Assembly: GCA_026418625.1 (NCBI GenBank)
Contig: JAOABA010000058.1
Span: 1 to 64,000 of the forward strand
Length of the DNA stretch: 64,000 nucleotides
Direction of reading: 5' to 3'
DNA from: Candidatus Kapaibacterium sp.
GTDB taxonomy: Bacteria; Bacteroidota; Ignavibacteria; Kapaibacteriales; UBA2268
Shown here: positions 8,655 to 16,834 of the stretch, one piece after another
How the letters are laid out: each line of letters starts with the position of its first letter
How positions within the stretch are numbered: the first letter of the stretch is position 1
Notes under the pieces: generated by a model
What the model was told of the DNA's origin: nothing
Database searches by the model: none
What the model saw: the letters and a program-made list of their open reading frames with translations, nothing else
Position numbers and translations under genes: made by a program

Positions 8655-11450
8655 CTATTTTAAAATAATTAATTTCTTGACAGAAATACCAATTCCACTT
8701 CTCATTTCAAGAACATAAAGTCCATTATTAAAGTTTTTAATATCAAATTCGAGAAGGTTCAAGCCCTCTGAAACATTATGCAAAGCTTTGGTAAGTAAAA
8801 TTGCTCCTTTTATGTCATAAATATTGAATGTAATATTCGATTTTCCATTTGAATTAAAATCAATAATAATTTTTTCATCTAATTGATGTGCTGTAAGAAT
8901 TCCAAAGTTATTGCTGTTGTTTTCGGAAACAAAATTAGGATCTTGCTTAGCTTTACCTTTTCCAGTTAATTTAACTGAAAAGTCCCCATTCTCGGCATCA
9001 CTTTTAATAGTTATATCCTGCTCAAATTTAATGGTATCATTTGGAATAAAGCAGATTGATTTCAAATAGACTTTTTCGCCGGGCATAACACTAAAAGGAA
9101 AACTCGGAACCGGCGGTGTAGTAATCATAAACGGTGGTTTAATATTTTCAATACCACTTACTATTAATTCATAGTTTCCTGTGTTCTCAATTTTGAAACC
9201 TTTATCGTTCTGCTCATCAATGCATAAACGATTGTTCAACAATACTTCACCGAAATTATGACCATCAGCGGTAATAGCTGGAAGAACACCACGACCTACC
9301 AATGGAATCTTATAGGTTAAGCATTCTGAATTAAATATCAGGGTATCTGTATTCGGGGCATTCGGAGCAGTCCTTGTTTTAGGCAAATAAACAACTATTA
9401 ATTCTTTCGATTCTCCGTTTTCAAGAGTAAATGGGAAAGGATTATCTTTTAATTGAAAGAAGCTTGTCTTAATTGAGCTATTTGTGAAATTAATCGGTCT
9501 TCCTGATCTATTAGTCAATTTGACAGGTAATTCCTTAGTTCTTTGGGCTCTTACTTCACCAAAATGTAGAATACCAAGCTCACCCAAATTTTCTTTATAA
9601 TCAACAACTTCAGGTAGATAAGTAAGTGTGTCAAGTATGTAATTACCTACACGGTCCATCACTCCTACAATTGCAAATGCTGGTTTTGTTAAGTCAACCA
9701 CGTTCAAAAAGAATTTTTGCCTTGATATTTTCATCTGAGGTTTGAAATTTGCTGGATTTTCCATTGAGAAATTGACATTATATGATTTCTCCGAGAAGAA
9801 AGCAATTCTTTTCAGCCCCTGATCCATTTGACGAGGATTGTCAGTTACTTTTCCAACCTTGATTTCAGTTGCTTCATAAGTATAGCTTCCACATTTGCCA
9901 GTTTTTGTTAAAACAGGTGGTTCAACGTCATATTCGTCTAATTTATTGGTCCCCATTCCAACAGGATAGCCATAAGCATTATAGCTACTAAAACCATTTA
10001 AATAGGCTCCAACTTTGGTATTGGAAGTTATTGTGTGTGTTCCTAATTCCACTTTAAATCTTATCCAATAAATATCAGTTGCCTCAATTCTATTACCGAA
10101 AAGCTGAGGATATTTTTTCCATATCTCAGTCCCATCATAGGTTATTGACTTTAGTAGTTTGTTATCGGGGTCATTAGGATCACCAATTGCAAATAGAGTA
10201 ATTTCATTATCATTGAAATCCGTTTTGTCTGGTGTCTGAAATACAAATCCCGGCACGTATTGTTCAACCGGTGGAACAACAACACTCAATGGTGACCATT
10301 TTGAATCCCCGTCCCAAGGTTGTGAAAAAGCATTTTGAACTAACAAAAATGGTTTGTCGCTTTGCCAATAAGATATTCCTCTTACAGATTTTTTTGTATT
10401 ATTAGTTCCAATATCCCCAATTGGGTCAACCTCGTTCCATCCTCCAGCATTTTGAATAAGAACATCTCTGTGTCCGATAAGCTTCAAAGTTGACTTGTCA
10501 TAAAAATCACACTTCACATCAGTCTGTTTTTGAGTTGCAAGAACTCTAAATAAATCTCCTTCACCTTTGGTGCTACCTCTGGGTGTTCTATTAAAAGCAA
10601 CAGTTGCATATTTTTTCCCAAGACTTGATATTGGTGGTATCATCTCATTTATATGGTCTCTGTCTTCTGGGCATTGATATGGAATCATTGTTCTTAAATG
10701 AAATGACACAACCCCAATTGGTTTATTGGCAGAAATAAAAGTTCCGCTTAAATCAAACTGTCCCTTTGTTTTACCATCTCCACGAACCATATATGTTTGT
10801 CCTTCGCTCAAACTAACGTTAATGGTTTCACCAATATCGAGTCCACCCACAGTTTTTGCAAAACCTTTTCCTACCCCATCGAGTTTAATAGTAACATTAG
10901 TTCCGTTTTCTGAAGCTATAACAATGAAACCAGCACCCCTATACTTGTTTCTATCATCACTTGTATTTTGATACCAGTCGTAATATGCACAATGATAATA
11001 TTCTTTGTCCCATCCTTCAACAGGAATTGCAGCATAACCATCAGAAGAATATTGTTTTGAATTGATTACATAAACCGAAAAAGGTTGATCTGCATACAAA
11101 TGAATACCTTTCTTCGTAATAACCTCACTTTCGGTAACTTCCATTGTCCAACCAAAATCATTATTGTTTGTGGAAAATGAAGTAACCTTGAAAGCTTCGG
11201 CAGATTTTGATTTAATAACTCCCAATTCGGGAACTTCCATAAAGATTGTTGTATTCCTTATTGGTGTGCATACTATTTCAATTCCTTCCTGTCTGAGACC
11301 ACTATTTGCAACATCATTCTGTGGAATTGCAACCCAGAAATTTTTTCCCAGATTTGAATTGCTCATCTCGAGTGTAATCAAATCTGGCTGTGAATAAATA
11401 TTTGATAGGCTAAGGAATATTGTAGTAATGAGTATTAAAATTTTTTTCAT
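8655..11450 (-). CDS. T9SS-exported IgGFc-binding-like surface protein
   Basis: A 931-residue protein with a clear Sec signal peptide (residues 1-20, ending NIYSQ). After it, 'NLGKNFWVAIPQND' and the following 350 residues resemble the IgGFc-binding N-terminal domain found in many secreted Bacteroidota proteins. A central beta-rich part follows. Residues of about 640-860 contain Ig-like 'choice-of-anchor'/ASH-type repeats ('LGILHFGEVRAQ', 'NFGEVLLNNRLC'). The last 75 residues are a type A T9SS sorting domain ('NIYDIKGAILL ... FNNGLYVLEM ... KKLIILK'). A GGAGG ribosome-binding site lies upstream of the ATG. Expected fate: export across the outer membrane by T9SS with cleavage of the C-terminal signal. 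The binding partner is unknown; IgG binding should not be assumed. Confidence 0.8.
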   Translation of the reverse strand: MKKILILITTIFLSLSNIYSQPDLITLEMSNSNLGKNFWVAIPQNDVANSGLRQEGIEIVCTPIRNTTIFMEVPELGVIKSKSAEAFKVTSFSTNNNDFGWTMEVTESEVITKKGIHLYADQPFSVYVINSKQYSSDGYAAIPVEGWDKEYYHCAYYDWYQNTSDDRNKYRGAGFIVIASENGTNVTIKLDGVGKGFAKTVGGLDIGETINVSLSEGQTYMVRGDGKTKGQFDLSGTFISANKPIGVVSFHLRTMIPYQCPEDRDHINEMIPPISSLGKKYATVAFNRTPRGSTKGEGDLFRVLATQKQTDVKCDFYDKSTLKLIGHRDVLIQNAGGWNEVDPIGDIGTNNTKKSVRGISYWQSDKPFLLVQNAFSQPWDGDSKWSPLSVVVPPVEQYVPGFVFQTPDKTDFNDNEITLFAIGDPNDPDNKLLKSITYDGTEIWKKYPQLFGNRIEATDIYWIRFKVELGTHTITSNTKVGAYLNGFSSYNAYGYPVGMGTNKLDEYDVEPPVLTKTGKCGSYTYEATEIKVGKVTDNPRQMDQGLKRIAFFSEKSYNVNFSMENPANFKPQMKISRQKFFLNVVDLTKPAFAIVGVMDRVGNYILDTLTYLPEVVDYKENLGELGILHFGEVRAQRTKELPVKLTNRSGRPINFTNSSIKTSFFQLKDNPFPFTLENGESKELIVVYLPKTRTAPNAPNTDTLIFNSECLTYKIPLVGRGVLPAITADGHNFGEVLLNNRLCIDEQNDKGFKIENTGNYELIVSGIENIKPPFMITTPPVPSFPFSVMPGEKVYLKSICFIPNDTIKFEQDITIKSDAENGDFSVKLTGKGKAKQDPNFVSENNSNNFGILTAHQLDEKIIIDFNSNGKSNITFNIYDIKGAILLTKALHNVSEGLNLLEFDIKNFNNGLYVLEMRSGIGISVKKLIILK

Positions 11451-11569
11451 AATAATTTTCCTCCAAATTTATTTTTTCTTAAAGTTTGTTAACTTTTAAT
11501 AATGTCAATATAATAAACTATTAATCAATAAAAATAATAGTTTTTATTATTTTTTTGTAATATTTTTAA

Positions 11570-12979
11570 CTACAAATTATTCGTGTTGTTTTGCCTAACT
11601 AAAATCAACAATCCCAAAGCCGAAATTAATCCAATCACGAGAAAAGGTAACCAGATTAATTGAGGGTTATAATTGTTCCATAACAAGTTCGTAAGTTCCG
11701 ATGAATTTAAATTAGAAATGATTCTAAGTTTCTCAAAACTCTGTGACAAATTGGTTTCTTTAATATTATAATACTCTCCCAAGTATTTCGAGGCTAGATA
11801 GGCTTTTTCACCAAAATGTTTATAAATATATCCTCCTGACAAAGCACCAATTGACAATCCAATAGCATAAGAAAGATTAAGATAGCCCATATATAATGCT
11901 TTCTGAACTGACTCAGCCTTTTTGGAAAGATGCTCCAAAAATTTAGGATTGACTATTATTTCGCCCAATGTATAAATTATCACACCTCCAATAAGATAAT
12001 AGCCCTCTCTCGATAAACCACACAATTGCAATCCAAATGAAGCAAGAATTATCCCAAATGATATTGTTTTTAATCTATTATTATTTTTTGTTGCAGATGT
12101 AATAATCACTACCAAAAGAATAACAAGAATTGAATTTAGATTATAAATCCATTCATAAGAAATCATCTTTCCATTTGGAGAATTTATCAGCATAAACTCT
12201 GGAAGTTTCAAGCTATTTGCTAAATCTGATGTATCAACCCAATCAATAATAAAATTGGGGAGTGTCTCGTAAAATTGCATATAGATAATTATAAATCCTG
12301 ACATACATATTAAAAACCAAATTATATCCTTTTTAAAAAGGTTTCTGAAAATGTTTTTTAAAATTTCTTTAATTTTTTGAGCAGAGTTTGATTTGTTAGT
12401 AGGTAAATTTTTAAAAAGTATGACTATAAGTAAGTTAAGAAATGTTAGTCCTGCACTCGCAAAAAAAACCGTTGTCCAAGAAATGTCCTTTAAATATTTA
12501 GACAAAGGAGGAGTTAGCATAACCGCCACATTAATCAGCATCACATAAATGCCCCAAGCTTTTGTTTCTTTCTCAGAAGGTATAGATAGCGATAGGCTGG
12601 CTTGAAGAGTAGGGCGAAATATACCAGAGCCAATTCCAAGAATTATCGTTCCTAAAATGAATGGATAAATCTCACGCTGGGTTCCTAATAATAAATATCC
12701 ACAAAAAATTAAAGCTATTGCTAAAAAAAATGACTTTTTATAACCATATCTGTCAGTAAATCCACCTGAAAAAATAGGAACTATATTCTGAAACAAAGCC
12801 CAAACAAAGAATATTATACCTTTTAATGCCTGATCCCAATGAAGCCCTCCTGAAACGTCTTTCTGAGCAACATAAACCGGCATCTGGAGCAATACATTCC
12901 AGTATGCAAGTTTCTCAATCATTTGTAAGAGATTGATAACCCAAAAGTTAATAGGATATTTAACTGAATTAGTTTTCAG
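11570..12979 (-). CDS. MFS transporter, apparent CTG start
   Basis: A major-facilitator membrane protein with about 12 hydrophobic segments and the MFS loop signature 'GGFTDRYGYKKSFF' between TM2 and TM3. The first ATG (12922) falls in the middle of TM1. In the same frame, 19 further codons lead up to a CTG at 12979, adding 'YPINFWVINLLQ' and completing a normal TM1 ('FWVINLLQMIEKLAYWN'). A TAGGAG Shine-Dalgarno overlaps the stop of the upstream gene and is spaced 5 bases from that CTG; there is an in-frame TAA between them. No ATG, GTG or TTG exists in the extension. I therefore choose the CTG start (469 residues), translationally coupled to the DUF3078 gene. The substrate is unknown; the large central loop and fold suggest an oligopeptide- or drug-type exchanger. 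Confidence 0.72.
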   Translation of the reverse strand: MKTNSVKYPINFWVINLLQMIEKLAYWNVLLQMPVYVAQKDVSGGLHWDQALKGIIFFVWALFQNIVPIFSGGFTDRYGYKKSFFLAIALIFCGYLLLGTQREIYPFILGTIILGIGSGIFRPTLQASLSLSIPSEKETKAWGIYVMLINVAVMLTPPLSKYLKDISWTTVFFASAGLTFLNLLIVILFKNLPTNKSNSAQKIKEILKNIFRNLFKKDIIWFLICMSGFIIIYMQFYETLPNFIIDWVDTSDLANSLKLPEFMLINSPNGKMISYEWIYNLNSILVILLVVIITSATKNNNRLKTISFGIILASFGLQLCGLSREGYYLIGGVIIYTLGEIIVNPKFLEHLSKKAESVQKALYMGYLNLSYAIGLSIGALSGGYIYKHFGEKAYLASKYLGEYYNIKETNLSQSFEKLRIISNLNSSELTNLLWNNYNPQLIWLPFLVIGLISALGLLILVRQNNTNNL

Positions 12980-12987
12980 TTAATCTC

Positions 12988-13941
12988 CTAAAATTTATAG
13001 GAAAAACCAAGTCCAAATACTTGTTTAATCTGTAAGCGAGAGCCTTCACCCACTTTGGTTTTTACACCATTAATTTTTTCAAATATCGGCACCTTTATAT
13101 TCTCATCGTAGATTAAATGAAGAATTACGTTAGCGGTGATAAATTTATTTATCTTCATTACTATATTTGTTTCCCAATCAACATCAATATTTTTTCGATT
13201 TCCCGGATCCTTATCAGTATAATTATTGAATAAAGCGAGCTTTGATTCTAAGTTCACATTTTGGAAAATATCTTTTTTGAAAAATGCTTTCAAATAAGCA
13301 CCAAATTCAGGTTTAAGTGTCTTACCGCTTTCAATAAGGTTACCATTATTATCATAAACAGCTTTGTCAACACCATAAGCTCCTTGATCGGCAAGTTTTT
13401 GGTCAAGAACAAAAATGAACCTGCCAGTTGCTGGAGATAGATAAACTGAAAAATAATCAACTGGTTTGTAATCCAAACCAAGCGAAACAATTAAATATGC
13501 AGGAGCAAAAAACTTCGATACAACATCTGTATCATTAGGATAGTTGTAACCATAAGCAAACTGAGTCTTAAGGTTTAGCAAGGCAGTATAAAAGAATTGA
13601 TTGAAAGCATTCAGACCGACTTTGGAATTTAAATCAATCTTATCTTCATTCTTTCTTAATCCTAATTCTTCGCCACTTTGAATTCCATAAGCCATATCGA
13701 GGCTATTATCCCATTGAAGTCCATCTTTTTTATAATTAGCAAAAAGATTCAAAAAAGCAGCACTCGAAAGACTGCTCTCCCCTCCCTTTGCCCAATTTGT
13801 GAGACTTATTTGATTAAAAACAATTGAAGCAAAACCACCATTTGTCCAATATGTTATTGAATCTGAACCTTGGGATTTTAATTTAAATGAATTAAAAGTG
13901 AAAAAAATTATAACAACCCAGAATAATCCTTTTTTTAACAT
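12988..13941 (-). CDS. DUF3078 outer-membrane protein
   Basis: A 317-residue protein with a signal peptide (first ~23 residues, ending LKSQG). The family signature 'ISLTNWAKGGESSLSS' is followed by alternating beta-strand segments ('NLFANYKKDGLQWDNSLDMAYGIQ') and a C-terminal 'FGLGFSYKF' ending in Phe, as in outer-membrane barrels. DUF3078 proteins are common in Bacteroidota and have no established function. The next gene downstream begins 8 bases after its stop, using a ribosome-binding site that overlaps that stop. Confidence 0.82.
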   Translation of the reverse strand: MLKKGLFWVVIIFFTFNSFKLKSQGSDSITYWTNGGFASIVFNQISLTNWAKGGESSLSSAAFLNLFANYKKDGLQWDNSLDMAYGIQSGEELGLRKNEDKIDLNSKVGLNAFNQFFYTALLNLKTQFAYGYNYPNDTDVVSKFFAPAYLIVSLGLDYKPVDYFSVYLSPATGRFIFVLDQKLADQGAYGVDKAVYDNNGNLIESGKTLKPEFGAYLKAFFKKDIFQNVNLESKLALFNNYTDKDPGNRKNIDVDWETNIVMKINKFITANVILHLIYDENIKVPIFEKINGVKTKVGEGSRLQIKQVFGLGFSYKF

Positions 13942-13979
13942 AATATTATTCCTATTTATTTAACAATTTTTAATAATTT

Positions 13980-14801
13980 CTAATCCTTCAGATGAACATA
14001 AACACTTGCCTCGCCGGCTGTAAAAAATAAAACTTTTCTTTTTCCTATTCCGAAATCTTTAACCCTTTTTGTAAATCTATACAGTTTAAAAGTTAATTTT
14101 CCTATAGGCTTCACTCCAAGTTTTTCTAAATCCCCCGGATTTATGATATAACTGCCATTGTCATCAATCTTAAAACCAGCAATTTTTTTCATAGTATCTG
14201 CTCCCAATCCATTATATATCATACTTAACCACAAATTGGTCTGTTCGCTTGGTTTTGTCCATCTTAAATTAATCGGGCTACTCAGAGAAACAACAGTATC
14301 TTTTATGTTAACATAAAACTTTTGCAAATCATCTGTTGCCTTGATAGTGTCTTTGTAAACATCCTCGCCGTGCATCGAGAGTTCCCATAAGTATTTTCTT
14401 CCGAACTGATATTTGAACCTATTCCAGTTAACAGGCATCTCGAATTTAGTTGGAAATACCAATGGAGTCAGATTTTCCATTTCAATTTCATCAAATTTCA
14501 AATACTTTAATTTACTTGGGTAATCAAGATAAGAAAGAGCATAGGCTAAACATTCTGATGGAGGTAGATCGCCTGTTTTCACAGTGCTGTGAGTTAAAGA
14601 TAAATAAAAAAAAGTTTGAAAATCATCATCCTTCACTAAATCCATTATGTAATTAGCGGGTAAACCTTGAGTTAAAAAAAATATTCCAATTCCTTGCCTA
14701 ATATCTATTGGCTCAGAACTTGAAAGCCCACTATCGCCACAGCTTAGTTGAATTAAACCAACTGCAGCGATAATAACCAATATGAATTTATTTCCCCTCA
14801 T
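13980..14801 (-). CDS. Putative lipoprotein of unknown function
   Basis: 273 residues. The N-terminus MRGNKFILVIIAAVGLIQLSC is a lipoprotein signal with lipobox LQ/LSC and Cys21 as the likely lipid anchor. No other domain is recognised. The mature part is mixed alpha/beta, with a beta-rich C-terminal third ('GKLTFKLYRFTKRVKDFGIGKRKVLFF'). It lies 38 bases upstream of the DUF3078 gene in the same direction, so the two may act together at the outer membrane. This is inference from context only. Confidence 0.68.
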   Translation of the reverse strand: MRGNKFILVIIAAVGLIQLSCGDSGLSSSEPIDIRQGIGIFFLTQGLPANYIMDLVKDDDFQTFFYLSLTHSTVKTGDLPPSECLAYALSYLDYPSKLKYLKFDEIEMENLTPLVFPTKFEMPVNWNRFKYQFGRKYLWELSMHGEDVYKDTIKATDDLQKFYVNIKDTVVSLSSPINLRWTKPSEQTNLWLSMIYNGLGADTMKKIAGFKIDDNGSYIINPGDLEKLGVKPIGKLTFKLYRFTKRVKDFGIGKRKVLFFTAGEASVYVHLKD

Positions 14802-14849
14802 ATTTTTTATTATTTTTTTTGTTAAAATTTGTTAAGACAAAATAATAAA

Positions 14850-16118
14850 TCATAGAGAAATTTTTAACTTATTTTCAAAAAAGGATTTAAAATTTATTAG
14901 AAAAGCTATAAAAAGAAGTAAAGATGAAATGATAAAACACCATTCAATATTCAATGTTGATGAAACAAAACCACAAAGCAAAAAACTAATTAACGCACCG
15001 AATAAATTAGCACTCGAAGCTAAACCCATTAATCCACCTGCATTTTCTCTGTCGGTTCTTTTACTCAGTGCTGTGAATAGTGATGGTAATATCCCTGCAA
15101 AAAAAACACCTAACATTATTCTTAATGGAAATAAATAATAATAAGCTGGAACAAATAAATGACATAAAATCACTACCCCTGAAACCAATAAACTGACAGA
15201 TAATGTTTTTTTATAATCCTTGCGGTCATTTCGCCTTCCCCAAATTGGAGCAAAAATAATGGTGAATATTCCAACAATTCCAACAAGCAAGCCTGTTATA
15301 GTGGAAAGATATTTTATTGGAGCACCAAGATTTTCAACAAAGTATGGAAATATTGGTTGAGTAAAAAGTATCCCTGCCTGTGAAATTATTATTAATAATA
15401 ATATAGTTGTCAGGCCCTTTGTATTTTTAACAATTTTTAAATTCTTTAACAATCCATCACTTTTCTTGATAGTTCTATTCTCACTTTCTTCCTCAACAAA
15501 TTTAATAATCAGGAAGCTACTTACCAGACACAAAGCCCCAACAAGAAAAAACACAATCCTTAGTCCAAATAAATCAGATATAATTCCGCCGATAAAAGGT
15601 CCTACGATTGTTCCCGCTGATTGAGAGCTTTGTAAAATTCCAATAGCATATCCTGAACGCTCTTTTGGAGTATTGGCTGTAACAAAAGCTAATGAAGCAG
15701 CAACATAGCCACTTAATGCACCTTGAAGAACCCTAAAGAAAAATAGCTGATAGACATTTTGCGAAAATCCCATCAATACCATAGAAATTGCCAGACCAAG
15801 AATAGCCCTGACAACCATTAGCTTTCGACCATATTTATCGCCTAATGTTCCCCATATCGGAACAGTAATGATTGAAAAAAAGTATGGACCTGAAAAAATT
15901 ATTCCGCTCCAAAACTTTGCTTCAGTCATATCAGTAATTCCTAAATCCCTAATGAACAAAGGCAGAAATGGGACACAAGAACTCATTCCTGCCATTGCTA
16001 TAAATTGGGCTAAGGATAAATAAATTAGGTTCTTTTTCCAGTTGGTATTTTTAGAATTGATTATTTCTATTAATTGGTTGAATCTTTTGAAAGCCGGATT
16101 AAACGTTATTTCTTCCAT
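14850..16118 (-). CDS. MFS multidrug-type efflux transporter
   Basis: A 422-residue, 12-TM major facilitator. The TM2-3 loop motif GTLGDKYGRKLMVV and the TM5 antiporter motif region 'GILQSSQSAGTIVGPFIGG' are those of drug:proton antiporters (DHA1 group, TetA/MdtG-like). An N-terminal cytoplasmic extension of ~30 residues precedes TM1. The ATG directly follows the TAG stop of the upstream glycosyltransferase gene, so translation is coupled. The substrate is not predictable. Being next to a polyisoprenyl-glycosyltransferase-like gene leaves a glycolipid or polymer export role open. Confidence 0.82.
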   Translation of the reverse strand: MEEITFNPAFKRFNQLIEIINSKNTNWKKNLIYLSLAQFIAMAGMSSCVPFLPLFIRDLGITDMTEAKFWSGIIFSGPYFFSIITVPIWGTLGDKYGRKLMVVRAILGLAISMVLMGFSQNVYQLFFFRVLQGALSGYVAASLAFVTANTPKERSGYAIGILQSSQSAGTIVGPFIGGIISDLFGLRIVFFLVGALCLVSSFLIIKFVEEESENRTIKKSDGLLKNLKIVKNTKGLTTILLLIIISQAGILFTQPIFPYFVENLGAPIKYLSTITGLLVGIVGIFTIIFAPIWGRRNDRKDYKKTLSVSLLVSGVVILCHLFVPAYYYLFPLRIMLGVFFAGILPSLFTALSKRTDRENAGGLMGLASSANLFGALISFLLCGFVSSTLNIEWCFIISSLLLFIAFLINFKSFFENKLKISL

Positions 16119-16820
16119 CTACTTATGGAGTCGTCTTATCTCAAAGAGTTCTAAAAATGCTTTAAGTCCTTTAACTGGGCTTACAGTTGTCCGGTCGTCA
16201 TTATACCATTCGACTGGAACCTGTCTAATTTTAAAACCTTCTTTTTTTGCTATGTATAAAATTTCGACATCAAACCCGAAACCATCTATTTTTGCTTTCT
16301 TAAAAACCTTCTCAGCCGCATAATCCTTGAAACCTTTAAATCAACATTGAGTATCCTTTATTCCAGAAAAACGAATTGTTCTAACAAATAAATTGAAAGT
16401 TTTCCCAAGAAATTCCCTGAAAAAAGGTTGATGAACTCTTATTAATTCTGGTTGAATTGCACGGCTGCCAATACAAATATCAGCATCACTTTTTAATTCA
16501 TTCATTATTTTTTGTAGCTCATAAATCGGAGTTGAAAAATCTGCATCAGAAAATACTCTTATCACTCCCTTTGACTCAAGCATTCCTTTCCTAACGGCTG
16601 CACCCTTTCCACTATTCCTTTCGAGCTTGAATACTTTAACGGAGTCCCCGAAATTTTTTGCTACTTCAGCAGTTTTATCAACTGAGCCATCATCAACAAC
16701 TATAATTTCGTATTCGTTAAAATTTTCTGATAAATATTCTTTGGCTGAGAGGAGTGATTTTCCAATCCTCTCAGCCTCGTTATATGCTGGTATAATCAAT
16801 GAAATTTCGGGTTTGGACAT
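16119..16820 (-). pseudogene. GT2 glycosyltransferase interrupted by one in-frame TGA
   Basis: A family 2 glycosyltransferase of the dolichyl-phosphate-glucose/mannose synthase type. It has a GT-A fold with 'LIIPAYNEAERI', 'VVDDGS', and 'FSDADFSTP' carrying the DxD metal site. Codon 160 is TGA (16343-16341) exactly where the family motif DTQCGFK has Gly ('DTQC*FKGF'). The same frame then continues intact for 73 more codons ('GFGFDVEILYIAKKEGF', 'VPVEWYND') to a TAG at 16121-16119 that abuts the next ATG. The full protein would be 233 residues, normal for the family. A GGA-to-TGA change explains it. TGA is used as a normal stop elsewhere here (e.g. 4138, 38720), so recoding is unlikely. This is either a recent nonsense mutation or a sequencing error. 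Confidence 0.85.
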
Positions 16821-16834
16821 TATGCTAACAGTTT

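Noticed and set aside
16341-16343. TGA as selenocysteine or reassigned glycine
   Set aside because: The family has Gly, not Cys or Sec, at this position. No selenocysteine insertion hairpin was recognised just after it, and TGA ends other genes in the window.
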